Counted from the stretch's first letter, positions 35,692 through 48,867 are shown. The stretch is 64,000 nt of DNA from Pseudomonadota bacterium (GCA_023433585.1 JAEZCL010000211.1:1-64000), one strand, 5' to 3'. A program made the numbers and translations. Notes: a model not told the origin generated them from the letters alone.

Positions 35692-36704
35692 TGATGCGCC
35701 TCACTCCCGAGATCGCCGCCCTCTACGCCCGCACCGCCCTGGGCCACGTCACGCGCGAATATCCCAACAAGCTGGATCACGTCATGGGCGGCCCCGGCGA
35801 CGTGAAGGGGCCGCGCGACCTGCATCCGATCTTCTTCGGCAGCTTCGACTGGCATTCGTGCGTGCATGGCTGGTGGACGCTGTTCACGGTGCTGCGCCTC
35901 TGTCCGGACATGGCCGAGTCGAACCGCATCCGCGCCCTGGCCGACGAGCTGTTCACCGAGGCGAACGCGGCGGCCGAGACCGCCTATCTGGCGCGGCCCG
36001 AGAGCCGGGGGTTCGAGCGGCCCTACGGCTGGGGCTGGCTTCTGGCGCTGGCGGCGGAGCTGGAGCGGCACGAGACGGACGAGGGGCGGCGTTGGGCCGG
36101 GGCGCTGCGGCCCCTGACCCGGGCGTTCGCGGATCGGTTCATGACCTATCTGCCTCTGGCGACCTATCCGGTGCGGGTCGGGACCCACTTCAACACCGCC
36201 TTCGCTCTGTCCCTGGCGCTGGAGTGGGGCGACGAGCCGCTGAACGCGCTGATCCATGAGAAGGCCCGCGCCTGGCACGGCGGCGACCGGGATTGCCAGG
36301 CGTGGGAGCCGTCGCAGGACGAGTTCCTGTCGCCCGCCCTGATGGAGGCCGAACTGATGCGGCGCGTCCTGGCGCCCGGCGATTTCGCGGACTGGTTCGA
36401 CGCCTTCCTGCCCCGGCTGGACAGCCGCGAGCCGACGACCCTGTTCGCGCCGGCGACCGTCAGCGACCGCACCGACGGCAAGATCGCCCATCTGGACGGA
36501 CTGAACCTTTCGCGGGCATGGTGCTGGCGCGGCATCGCCGGAACGCTGAACGCCGTCGATCCGCGCCGGGCCATCGCACTGAAGGCCGCCGACGACCATC
36601 TGGCCGTCAGCCTGCCGCAGGTGACCGGCGACTACATGGGCGAGCACTGGCTGGCCAGCTTCGCGCTGCTGGCCCTGCTCGCGGGAGATCAAGGGGAGGA
36701 CTGA
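35691..36704 (+). CDS. DUF2891 family protein
   Basis: This soluble protein of 337 residues has no signal peptide. It has many helices suggesting an (alpha/alpha) barrel. Conserved stretches are LHPIFFGSFDWHSCVHGWWTL near the N terminus, YGWGWLLALAAELE, WEPSQDEFLSP and DYMGEHWLASFALLAL. The acidic and histidine residues in these blocks look catalytic, but the activity of the family is unknown. It is directly coupled to DUF979 and followed 2 bp later by the GH9 gene. In this setting a cytoplasmic glycosidase, epimerase or lyase role is possible but unproven. Confidence 0.87.
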   Translation: MMRLTPEIAALYARTALGHVTREYPNKLDHVMGGPGDVKGPRDLHPIFFGSFDWHSCVHGWWTLFTVLRLCPDMAESNRIRALADELFTEANAAAETAYLARPESRGFERPYGWGWLLALAAELERHETDEGRRWAGALRPLTRAFADRFMTYLPLATYPVRVGTHFNTAFALSLALEWGDEPLNALIHEKARAWHGGDRDCQAWEPSQDEFLSPALMEAELMRRVLAPGDFADWFDAFLPRLDSREPTTLFAPATVSDRTDGKIAHLDGLNLSRAWCWRGIAGTLNAVDPRRAIALKAADDHLAVSLPQVTGDYMGEHWLASFALLALLAGDQGED

Positions 36705-36706
36705 GA

Positions 36707-38536
36707 ATGCGCCGAACGGCGATGATCGCGGTCAGTATTCTGGCCTTGAATGTTAGCGCTAATGAACCGGCTCTGGCGCAGGCGCCCGAACCGGCGGCCG
36801 TGCACATGAGCCAGGTCGGCTTCCAGACGGGGGGCCGCAAGATCGCGGTGCTTCCAACCGAGGCGGCCGCGCCTCTGCCGTGGCGTGTGCTGGATGCTGC
36901 GGGCGAAACGGTGCTGTCCGGTGTCAGCGAATCCTTCGGCGCCGATGCGGCGTCGGGCGAAGCGGTCCACCGGCTCGACTTCAGCGCTCTGGATCGCGCG
37001 GGCGAGGGCTACCGCCTGATCGTGCAGGACGCCGAAAGCCGCCCGTTCTCCATCGGCGAACGCCCGTGGGCGGGGCTGGCGCGGAACGCGGCGGCCTACT
37101 TTTATCAGAACCGCAGCGGCATCGAGATTTCGCCCGCGCATGTGGAGCGCCCCGACCTGGCCCGTCCCGCCGCCCATGTGGACGAGACCCTGACCTGTTT
37201 CTCGGGCGAGGACATGAACGGCAACGTCTGGCCCGGCTGCGGCTACAGCCTGAATGTGGGCGGCGGCTGGTACGACGCGGGCGACCACGGGAAATATGTG
37301 GTCAATGGCGGCATCGCCCTGTGGACCCTGCTGAACGCCCACGAGCGGTTCGGGGCGGCGGTGTTCCCCGACGGCGCCCTGGCCCTGCCCGAGGCGGGGA
37401 ACGGACTCCCGGATCTGCTGGACGAGGCGCGCTGGCAGATGGAATTCATGCTGGCCATGCAGGTCCCGGAGGACGCGCGGCTGAGCGTGCCGGTGGGGTG
37501 GTTCGCGCCGGGCGCGCCGTTGACCTTCACCGAGATCGACGCCTCGGGCATGGCGCATCACAAGGCCCATGACGCGCGCTGGACGCCCCTGCCCATGGCG
37601 CCGCACGACGATCCGGAGCCGCGCTTTCTCTATGCGCCGTCCACCGCCGCGACCCTGAACCTGGCGGCTGTGGCGGCCCAGTGCGCGCGGCTGTGGCGGG
37701 ACGTGGACGCGGCCTTTTCCGACCGTTGCCTGACTGCGGCCCGGCGCGCCTTCGCGGCGGCCGAACGCAATCCTGAGATCTACGCCGTGGGTTCGTTCCA
37801 CGGCGGCGGAAACTATGGCGACGCGGACGTCAGCGACGAATTCTACTGGGCCGCCGCCGAGCTTTACGCCGCGACCGGAGAGGCCGCCTACGCCGACAGC
37901 CTCAGGGCCTCGCCCCACTTCCCCGCGTCGGCGGGCGCGGCCGCGAACATCGCCTGGCCCGCCGTGGCGACGCTGGGAGACATCACCCTGGCCACCGTCG
38001 AGACGGGCCTTTCGCCGGAGGACGTCGGGCGCGCCCGGGCCGCCCTGATCGCGGCGGCGGACGGCTATCTGGCGACCCGCGACGGCGAGGGCTACGCCAT
38101 TCCGTTCGGCGCAGGTGACTACACCTGGGGCTCCAACGGCGACCTGATGAACCGGGCCATGGTCCTGGCCGTGGCTCATGACCTGACGGGCGAGGCGCGA
38201 TACCGCGACGGGGTGGTGGACGCCGTGGACTATGTGCTGGGCAGGAACGTGCTGGACCAGTCCTACGTCAGCGGCTGGGGCGCGCGGCCGATGATGAACC
38301 CGCACCACCGCTTCTGGGCGCACATGAGCGACCCGGCCTGGCCGCTTCCGCCCGCCGGCGCCCTGTCCGGCGGGGCCAACAGCCGATCCATGGCGGACCC
38401 GGTGGCCCAGGCCATGCGGGGCACGTGCGCCCCCCAGGCCTGCTGGGCCGACCACATCGAATCCTATGCGATGAACGAGGTGGCCATCAACTGGAACGCC
38501 CCGCTGGTGTGGGTGGCCGGATGGCTGGAGCGGTGA
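36707..38536 (+). CDS. GH9 family glycoside hydrolase with N-terminal Ig-like domain
   Basis: This exported protein has 609 residues with a signal peptide ending near ALAQA. The CelD_N Ig-like domain (about 30-115, from VHMSQVGF) precedes the (alpha/alpha)6 catalytic domain. GGGWYDAGDHGKYVVNG carries the base pair Asp190/Asp193. The C terminus has NPHHRFW and the catalytic acid Glu591 in NEVAINWNAPL. Most relatives cleave beta-1,4-glucans such as cellulose or cello-oligosaccharides. The ATG at 36707 follows GGGGAGGA. The first 20 codons overlap an operator-like palindrome at 36751-36764. Confidence 0.92.
   Translation: MRRTAMIAVSILALNVSANEPALAQAPEPAAVHMSQVGFQTGGRKIAVLPTEAAAPLPWRVLDAAGETVLSGVSESFGADAASGEAVHRLDFSALDRAGEGYRLIVQDAESRPFSIGERPWAGLARNAAAYFYQNRSGIEISPAHVERPDLARPAAHVDETLTCFSGEDMNGNVWPGCGYSLNVGGGWYDAGDHGKYVVNGGIALWTLLNAHERFGAAVFPDGALALPEAGNGLPDLLDEARWQMEFMLAMQVPEDARLSVPVGWFAPGAPLTFTEIDASGMAHHKAHDARWTPLPMAPHDDPEPRFLYAPSTAATLNLAAVAAQCARLWRDVDAAFSDRCLTAARRAFAAAERNPEIYAVGSFHGGGNYGDADVSDEFYWAAAELYAATGEAAYADSLRASPHFPASAGAAANIAWPAVATLGDITLATVETGLSPEDVGRARAALIAAADGYLATRDGEGYAIPFGAGDYTWGSNGDLMNRAMVLAVAHDLTGEARYRDGVVDAVDYVLGRNVLDQSYVSGWGARPMMNPHHRFWAHMSDPAWPLPPAGALSGGANSRSMADPVAQAMRGTCAPQACWADHIESYAMNEVAINWNAPLVWVAGWLER
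36751..36764. promoter_or_regulatory. Operator-like palindrome inside the GH9 5' coding region
   Basis: TGTTAGCGCTAATG matches the first 11 positions of the XylR-type operator and contains the perfect palindrome TTAGCGCTAA (36753-36762). It sits 44 bp downstream of the GH9 start codon, within signal-peptide codons. It could act as a roadblock or loop partner, or be chance. Confidence 0.5.
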
Positions 38537-38548
38537 CGCTACGGCCGG

Positions 38549-41104
38549 TCATCGCGGGCAGATGGCATCCCCCTCGTTGGAGGCCAGCCGAACGTTCTCG
38601 AAGCTGAGGGCGAAGGCGGCGTTGGTCGTCAGACCGAAGGGCTCCGACACCTCGGTCACGTTCGCGCCCGCGTCGCGCAGGCAGGACAGGCGCACCTTGA
38701 TCTCGCGCCACTCGCCGATGGGTGCCGCGCCGAAGATGCGGGTCATGTCCACCGCGCCCTCGTCCAGCGTCAGGCTGACCGCGCCCTGGGGCGCCGCGTC
38801 CACGCGATAGCGGAAGCCGATGGCCATTTCGCCGTTGGTCTGACGCAGCAGGTCCACCGGCGCCCCGGCGATGAAGGCCCGGCCGCCGTCGCCTGAGAAC
38901 ACCAGCGCCCGCGCCGATTCCTGGCTCGATCCGTCGGCGGAGCGCACGGTGACACCGTCGCGCGGGCTGGCCCCGGCGGCGTCCTGGCCCAGATAGCGTT
39001 CGCCGCCGGAATCCCGCAGCGACAACGCCCAGGGCGCCACGAAGCGGCCCTCGGTGAAATAGCGGTCCGGGTTGGCGGCCTCGCCGGACACGCCCGAGTC
39101 CTCCGGCAACGCCCCGAGCTGCACCGGCTGTGCGTAGGAGGCGCCGTATCCGTAAGCGAACAGCGGATCGTAGCCTTCCTGTCCGACGTTGAGGGGAGTC
39201 TGCACGGCTGTGCGAGGCCATGAGAACGAGAGGGTTCCGGTGAAGTCGTGGCGCGCGGCGCCCTGGGCGTCGCCGATCAGGACGTCGGCGACCCCGCCGC
39301 CTTCCGAGCCGGGCAGCCAGGCGGCGACGAAGGCGTCCGAGGCGTTGATCTCCGGGTTGGTCCACATGGGCCGGCCGGACAGGAACACCGAGACGGTGGG
39401 GATGCCCTGGGCCTGAAGGGCGCGCAGGGTTTCGAGGGGTTCGTCAGGCGTGAAATCCAGATGCTCCACGTCCCCCTGGAACTCCGCATAGGGCGTCTCG
39501 CCGAACACCACGATGGCCACGTCGGGCCGCGCGTCGAACGAGCCGTCGGCCGACAGGACCGCGGTCCCGCCCGCCCCGGAGACGGCTTCCTCTATGCCCT
39601 CCCAGATGGACTGGCCGTTGGGGAAGTGCGCCCTCCGGTTGCCCGTGCCCTGCCAGGTCAGGGTCCAGCCGCCCGAGGCCTGGCCGATGTCGTCCGCCGC
39701 CGCTCCGGCCACCAGGATGTTCGCGTCCGGCCGGATCGGCAGGACGCCTTCGTTCTTGAGCAGCACCAGCGACTGGCGCACCGCCTGGCGCGCCACCGCG
39801 CGGTGCTCGGCCGAGCCCAGGTGCTCGAATCGGCCCTCGACCGACCGGCTGGCGGGTCCTTCGGGCCGGAACAGGCCCAGCTTGACCTTGACCCTCAGGA
39901 TGCGCCGCACCGCCTCGTCCAGCCGCGCCATGCCGATCTCGCCCGAGCGCGCCTGTTCCAGGGTGTTGTGATAGAGCGCCCGCCAGCTGTCCGGGGCCAT
40001 GAACATGTCGATGCCCGCGTTGAAGGCGGCGGCGCAGCTCTCGTTGGAGCAGCCGGGGATCTGGCCGTGTGCGTTCCAGTCCGAAACCACGAAGCCCTGG
40101 AAGCCCAGCGGCCCCCGCAGCACGTCGGTCAGGATGGTCGGGTTGCCGGTGTGCTTGACCCCGTTCCAGCTGGAGAAGCTGGCCATCACCGTCAGGATGC
40201 CGGCGTCGATGGAGGGCGGATAGCCCGCCGCATGGATGTCGATCAGCTCGCGCTCGGTGATCTGCGCATCCCCCTGGTCCGCCCCGCCCAGGGTGCCCCC
40301 GTCCGCCAGCCAGTGCTTGGCCGAGCCGGCGATGCGCCCGGCGGCCAGCGGCTCGCCCGCCGCCAGCTCGCCCTGCAGCCCCAGGGTCACCGCCCCGGCG
40401 TAGGACGCCACGATCTCCGGATGCTCGCCGTAGCCTTCATAGGCGCGGCCCCAGCGGTCGTCGCGGGGCACGGCCACGGTGGGACCGAAGGTCCAGTCCG
40501 CCCCGGTCACCGCCACCTCCAGCGCCGTGACCTCGGCGATGCGCCGGATCAGATCAGGATCGCGCATGGCCCCCAGGCCGATGTTGTGGGGGAAGATCGT
40601 CGCCCCCACCACATTGTTGTGCCCGTGCACCGCGTCGATGCCGAAGATCAGCGGGATCGCCGCCCCGCCGCGCCCCGCCGCCGCCTCGCGGAAGGCCACG
40701 GCCAGATCCAGCCACGCCTGGGCCGGGGCGTAGGCGTCCCCGCGCGGCTCGGAGTTGCCGCCCGCCAGGATGGAGCCCAGTGGATATTCGGCCAGATCCT
40801 CAGGCGTGATGGCCGAGATGTCCGCCTGGATCGTCTGGCCGACCTTCTCCTCAAGCGTCATCCGGCTCATCAGTTCGGTGATGAACGCCTCGGTCTCGGC
40901 GTCGGTGATCGACGGCGGCGAAGCGGCGGCAGGCCACGTGGAGACATCGGCGCGGGCCTCCGGCGCGATCGGGATGTCCCCGCCCGCCGGGACTGGACCC
41001 AGCAGGCCGGGCGCGCCTTCCTGCGCCGATGCGGCCATGCAGGCGGCGGCGGAAATGGCCAGGACGGCGGTGGTCGCGGTCAGGAAACGGCGGCGTTGAA
41101 ACAT
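38549..41104 (-). CDS. GH3 family beta-glucosidase/xylosidase
   Basis: This exported protein has 851 residues with leader MFQRRRFLTATTAVLAISAA. The GH3 N-terminal barrel carries nucleophile Asp342 in GFVVSDWNAHG, the substrate-binding KHW motif at 263-265 (SAKHWLADG) and EKVGQ near residue 86. The C-terminal alpha/beta domain (about 440-630) follows, then an extra beta-rich region (about 660-851) as in ExoP-type glucan glucohydrolases. It removes terminal beta-glucose or xylose from oligosaccharides in the periplasm. The ATG at 41104 has GGGGAGG just upstream. It is convergent with GH9 (12 bp apart) and divergent from GH67. Confidence 0.93.
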   Translation of the reverse strand: MFQRRRFLTATTAVLAISAAACMAASAQEGAPGLLGPVPAGGDIPIAPEARADVSTWPAAASPPSITDAETEAFITELMSRMTLEEKVGQTIQADISAITPEDLAEYPLGSILAGGNSEPRGDAYAPAQAWLDLAVAFREAAAGRGGAAIPLIFGIDAVHGHNNVVGATIFPHNIGLGAMRDPDLIRRIAEVTALEVAVTGADWTFGPTVAVPRDDRWGRAYEGYGEHPEIVASYAGAVTLGLQGELAAGEPLAAGRIAGSAKHWLADGGTLGGADQGDAQITERELIDIHAAGYPPSIDAGILTVMASFSSWNGVKHTGNPTILTDVLRGPLGFQGFVVSDWNAHGQIPGCSNESCAAAFNAGIDMFMAPDSWRALYHNTLEQARSGEIGMARLDEAVRRILRVKVKLGLFRPEGPASRSVEGRFEHLGSAEHRAVARQAVRQSLVLLKNEGVLPIRPDANILVAGAAADDIGQASGGWTLTWQGTGNRRAHFPNGQSIWEGIEEAVSGAGGTAVLSADGSFDARPDVAIVVFGETPYAEFQGDVEHLDFTPDEPLETLRALQAQGIPTVSVFLSGRPMWTNPEINASDAFVAAWLPGSEGGGVADVLIGDAQGAARHDFTGTLSFSWPRTAVQTPLNVGQEGYDPLFAYGYGASYAQPVQLGALPEDSGVSGEAANPDRYFTEGRFVAPWALSLRDSGGERYLGQDAAGASPRDGVTVRSADGSSQESARALVFSGDGGRAFIAGAPVDLLRQTNGEMAIGFRYRVDAAPQGAVSLTLDEGAVDMTRIFGAAPIGEWREIKVRLSCLRDAGANVTEVSEPFGLTTNAAFALSFENVRLASNEGDAICPR

Positions 41105-41210
41105 CAGGACCTCCCCAGGACTGATTGAATGGATGCGCGCCGTTCGGCGTCGTTGTTTCATTCGTCGTCGATGAGGCCGACTCCATTGGCGCCACGGGAC
41201 GATTATGGAA

Positions 41211-41224
41211 TGTTAGCGATAACA
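41211..41224. promoter_or_regulatory. LacI/XylR-type operator between GH3 and GH67 genes
   Basis: TGTTAGCGATAACA is a near-perfect palindrome matching 12 of 14 positions of TGTTAGCGCTACCA. It lies in the 158-bp space between divergent GH3 and GH67 genes, 38 bp before the GH67 start, so it could control both. Confidence 0.7.
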
Positions 41225-41262
41225 GAGCGCATGAAAAGCGCCGGATCGCAAGGGAGGATAAG

Positions 41263-43422
41263 ATGATGCGCGTCATCCTGACGGGGCTTTGCGCGGTCGT
41301 GCTGTTCATGGCCGGGAGCGGGCCGGTGCGCGCCGAGGACGGTTACGATCTGTGGCTGCGCTATCGGCCGGTGGATGCGGCGGCGGCCGTCGGTCACCGA
41401 TCCGTCGCGGCGCAGTTGGTCCTGGCCGGGGAGTCGGGCGCCCTGGCGGCGGCGGCCGATGAGTTGGAGCGCGGCCTTGAGGGCCTGCTGGGCGATGCGC
41501 CGGAGCGGGCGGCGCACATCGACCGGGACGGCGCCCTCCTGATCGGCCGGGCGGGCGATGCGGCCATCGACACGCTGGGGCTGGACCTGTCGGACCTGGG
41601 GGCTGAGGGCTATGTGATCCGCGCCCTGAGCGTGGACGACCACGCCGTCACCGTGATCGCGGGGGGCGGGGACTCCGGCGCGCTCTACGGCGCTTTTCAT
41701 TACCTGCGCCTGATCCAGACGCGGCAAGCCCTGGCGGACCTGGACATCCGCGAGCGCCCGGCGGTGAACCTGCGGCTGCTCAACCACTGGGACAATCTGG
41801 ACCGGACGGTGGAGCGGGGATACGCGGGCCAGTCGCTGTGGGACTGGCACAAGCTGCCGGATCACCTGGACCCGCGATACGTCGACTACGCCCGGGCCAA
41901 CGCCTCGATCGGGATCAACGGGACCGTCCTCAACAACGTCAACACCAATGCGCTCAGCCTGACGCGGCCGTGGCTTGAAAAGGCGGCGGCGCTGGCGGAC
42001 GTGTTCCGGCCGTATGGCATCCGGGTCTATCTGGCGGCGCGGTTCTCGGCGCCGGTGGAGATCGGCGGGCTGGACACGGCCGATCCGCTGGACCCGCGCG
42101 TCCAAGCGTGGTGGCGCGACAAGGCGGACGAGATCTACGCCCTGATCCCGGACTTCGGCGGCTTCTTGGTCAAGGCCAATTCGGAGGGGCAGCCGGGGCC
42201 GCAGGATTACGGGCGCGATCATGCCGAGGGGGCGAACCTGCTGGCCGACGCGCTGGCGCCCCACGGCGGCGTCGTGATGTGGCGGGCCTTCGTCTATGAC
42301 GACGGGACGCCCACGGACCGGGCTATGCAGGCCCATGACGAGTTCGTCCCGCTGGACGGGCAATTCCGCGACAACGTCATCGTGCAGGTGAAGAACGGGG
42401 CCATCGACTTCCAGCCGCGCGAGCCGTTCCATCCCCTGTTCGGGGCGACGCCCGAGACGCCGCTGATGATGGAGTTCCAGATCACCAAGGAGTACCTGGG
42501 CTTCGCCACGCACCTGGCCTACCTCGGGCCGCTATATGAGGAGGTGCTGGACGCCGACACCCATGCGCGCGGGCCGGGATCGACCGTGGCGCGGGTGGTG
42601 GACGGGTCGCTTTACGGCCACCGCCTGACGGGCATGGCGGGGGTGGCCAATACGGGCAGCGACCGCAACTGGTCCGGCTCGCAGTTCGACCAAGCGAACT
42701 GGTACGCCTTCGGGCGGCTGGCCTGGAATCCGGACCTGGACGCCGAAGAGATCGCGCGCGAATGGACGGCCATGACCTTCGCGCCCGAGGCGGCGGTGGT
42801 GGAACCGGTGGTCGGCATGATGATGGCCTCGCGCGAGGCGGTCGTGGATTACATGACCCCGCTGGGCCTGAACCACCTGATGGCCACGGGGCATCACTAT
42901 GGCCCGGGGCCGTGGGTGGACGACCTGCCGAGGGCCGACTGGAACCCGACCTATTTCCACCGGGCGGACGCGGGCGGGATCGGCTTCGACCGGACGTCTT
43001 CAGGCAGCAATGCGGTCGGGCAGTATGCGCCTGAAGTCGCCTCGGTCTTCGCGGACGTGGAGCGGGTCGACGAGCGGTTCCTGCTGTGGTTTCACCATCT
43101 TTCCTGGGACCATCCCATGGCGTCGGGACGGTCCCTGTGGGACGAACTGGTCACGCGCTACGACCGGGGCGTGGCGGCGGTCGGCGAGATGCGCCGGACC
43201 TGGGCCGGGCTGAGCGATCATGTGGACGCGCGGCGTCACGCGGAAGTGTCGGACTTCCTGCGGATTCAGGAGAACGAAGCCCGCTGGTGGCGCGATTCCT
43301 CCATCGCCTATTGGCGCAGCCTGAACGGCCTGCCGATGCCCGATGGCCATGCGCCGCCGGAGCATGACCTGGAGCACTATCGGGCGCTGAGCTTCCCCCA
43401 CGCGCCGGGACATTGGGACTGA
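41263..43422 (+). CDS. GH67 alpha-glucuronidase
   Basis: The protein has 719 residues with a signal peptide ending PVRA. It removes (4-O-methyl)glucuronic acid from the non-reducing end of xylo-oligosaccharides. The acid catalyst is Glu308 in KANSEGQPGPQDYG. The conserved IDFQPREPFHPLFG segment (Asp382) and EFQITKEYLG complete the active-site region. The N-terminal beta domain includes YGAFHYLRLIQ, and the helical C-terminal domain carries WFHHLSWDHPM. AGGGAGGA precedes tandem ATGs at 41263 and 41266. A 14-bp operator lies 38 bp upstream. The released uronate would feed ManD. Confidence 0.95.
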   Translation: MMRVILTGLCAVVLFMAGSGPVRAEDGYDLWLRYRPVDAAAAVGHRSVAAQLVLAGESGALAAAADELERGLEGLLGDAPERAAHIDRDGALLIGRAGDAAIDTLGLDLSDLGAEGYVIRALSVDDHAVTVIAGGGDSGALYGAFHYLRLIQTRQALADLDIRERPAVNLRLLNHWDNLDRTVERGYAGQSLWDWHKLPDHLDPRYVDYARANASIGINGTVLNNVNTNALSLTRPWLEKAAALADVFRPYGIRVYLAARFSAPVEIGGLDTADPLDPRVQAWWRDKADEIYALIPDFGGFLVKANSEGQPGPQDYGRDHAEGANLLADALAPHGGVVMWRAFVYDDGTPTDRAMQAHDEFVPLDGQFRDNVIVQVKNGAIDFQPREPFHPLFGATPETPLMMEFQITKEYLGFATHLAYLGPLYEEVLDADTHARGPGSTVARVVDGSLYGHRLTGMAGVANTGSDRNWSGSQFDQANWYAFGRLAWNPDLDAEEIAREWTAMTFAPEAAVVEPVVGMMMASREAVVDYMTPLGLNHLMATGHHYGPGPWVDDLPRADWNPTYFHRADAGGIGFDRTSSGSNAVGQYAPEVASVFADVERVDERFLLWFHHLSWDHPMASGRSLWDELVTRYDRGVAAVGEMRRTWAGLSDHVDARRHAEVSDFLRIQENEARWWRDSSIAYWRSLNGLPMPDGHAPPEHDLEHYRALSFPHAPGHWD

Positions 43423-44002
43423 AAAACAGTGCAAGGAGTCCAATCGGCCGGGTTTTCCGCAATGAATTCAGTGAAGGCTGGATTCGGGTTAGACTCCTTG
43501 GGTGCGTTTCGGGTGAGGCGGCGGTTCTTATGAAGTCGTCATCCTCGGGCTTGTCCCGAGGACCCACGGAGGCCCCATGCGCGATGTCATGCGGGGGTGA
43601 GCTTACGGCGCTGTTCCGGCGCAGGCCGTGAGCGCGTTCGCCATAGGCCCTCGGGACGAGCCCGAGGGTGACGAATGTCGGTCATGTGTTTTCAGGCGCC
43701 TTCCAGATTTACGGCTTGCCTCCTTCCGTGCGGAAGGGCGCAGATGAATTGCTTCAGGATGCTGCGCCGCGCGGGGGAGGGGATGAAATGATCGGCGCTG
43801 GAGGGCGAAGGCTTGCGAGATGCGGCATCGGGCTTCCGGAAAGCGGGATCGGGGCGAGCGAACAGCCTTCACACCGCCGCCTGAACGGATCGTGCGGCGT
43901 CAAAGATGGGTCCTCGGGACAAGCCCGAGGATGACGGATGTTTTGAAATCACAAGAGCGTTCGTCTGTGTGACGGCTCGCTCTTCCCGCGATGGGAGAAG
44001 GA
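43423..44002. other. Repeat-rich intergenic region after GH67
   Basis: No gene is credible in these 580 bp. The region carries a perfect 30-bp inverted repeat (43537-43566 and 43907-43936) and a related palindrome at 43648-43674. An imperfect echo of the 13370-13450 region, AAAAACAGTGCAAGGAGTCC, starts near 43425. Open frames within it are low-quality. Confidence 0.65.
43537..43936. repeat. Inverted pair of REP-like palindromes
   Basis: The arms at 43537-43566 and 43907-43936 are perfect 30-bp inverse complements (core CCTCGGGCTTGTCCCGAGG). A third variant, CCCTCGGGACGAGCCCGAGGG, lies at 43648-43674. The same core appears at 49030-49061. The layout resembles a BIME-type repeat pair. Confidence 0.75.
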
Positions 44003-47619
<3,617 letters not shown>

Positions 47620-47623
<4 letters not shown>

Positions 47624-48867
47624 GCCGCCACCGCCTTCATGGACACCGACGGGTTGGCCAGTTTCGCACGGTCTATCGGGATGGATTTCGCGATCAACTG
47701 CTTGCCCATCATGAATTCGGGCGGGGCGTTGACGGCCTCCACCGCCCGCACCCGGTCGCCCTTCAGGTGGAACACGGCGAAGCGCGCCGCGGCCGGATCA
47801 CCGCGCACGACCAGGTCGTCGCTCTCGAACGGCAGGCCGGCGATCTGCAGCTTCACGTCGTACTGGTCGGACCAGAACCACGGCGTCTCGGGCGCGGGCG
47901 CGGGGCGGCCGGTGATAGCGGCGGCGGCCTGTTTCGCCTGTTCCAGCGCATTGGGCACGCTCTCCAGCCGGAACGACCGGTCCTCGTAGAAGGGCAGGGG
48001 ACGGAAGGTCACGTCGCCGATGGCGAAGATCGCGGGATCGCCGGTGCGGGCCTGATGGTCCACCACCACGCCGTTGTCGCAAGGCAGGCCCGCCGCGCGC
48101 GCCAGCTCGTCATTGGCGATTCCGCCCACCCCCACCAGGGCGATGTCGCAGGGGATCGTGCGGCCGTCCTCCAGCGTGACGCCGGACAGCTTTCCGTTCG
48201 CGGCCTCGAAGCCCGCCACGGCGGCGTTCAGCTCGATGCCGACGCCGTGGGCGCGGTGATGGTCCTGAAAGAATTCCGACAGGGGGCCGCAGGCGACCCG
48301 CGCCAGGCAGCGGCTTTCGCGCTCGATGATGACGGCTTCGGCGCCGAGCGCGCGGGCCGAGGCGGCGGCCTCCAGCCCAACATAGCCCCCGCCGACGACG
48401 GCCAGGCGCGCGCCGGGCTTCAGCACCGCCTTCAACGCCTCGGCGTCGGCGAAGGTGCGCAACGCCAGAACGTTCGGCAGGTCGGCGCCGGGAATGTCGA
48501 GGCGGCGCGCGCGCGAGCCCGTGGCCAGGATCAGGACGTCATAGGGAACGGCCGATCCATCATTGAGCGTCACCGTTCTGGCCACGCGGTCGATGGCGGC
48601 CGCGCGGGTTTCGGTGCGCAGTTCGACATTGTTCTCGGCGTACCAGGACGCGGGCCGCAGCTCGACCGCCTCGATGTCTGCTTCACCCTTCAGCCACGCC
48701 TTCGACAGGGGCGGGCGCTGATAGGGAATGGCGGCCTCGTCGCCGATCAGGACGATGGCCCCCTCATGGCCGAACTGGCGCAGGAACGCCGCCGCCGAAC
48801 CCCCGGCATGTCCTGCGCCCACGATCACGATGCGGGTGTCGGCGGGGAAGGCGGGCGTGTCGGTCAT
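47620..48867 (-). CDS. FAD-dependent ferredoxin reductase-like oxidoreductase
   Basis: The protein has 415 residues with two Rossmann motifs: [19 protein letters not shown] (FAD) and [21 protein letters not shown] (NAD(P)H). [15 protein letters not shown] and AIGDVTFRP are typical of the BphA4/rhodocoxin/putidaredoxin reductase group. A C-terminal reductase domain ends SVSMKAVAA. These enzymes pass electrons to a 2Fe-2S ferredoxin for oxygenases or P450s, but none is present nearby. The ATG at 48867 is preceded by GCAGGA; a 48891 start is possible. It is co-translated with the oxoprolinase-like gene. Confidence 0.88.

Noticed and set aside
43668..43934. Open frame of 88 codons after GH67
   Set aside because: Built across REP-like palindromes, without a ribosome site or plausible composition.
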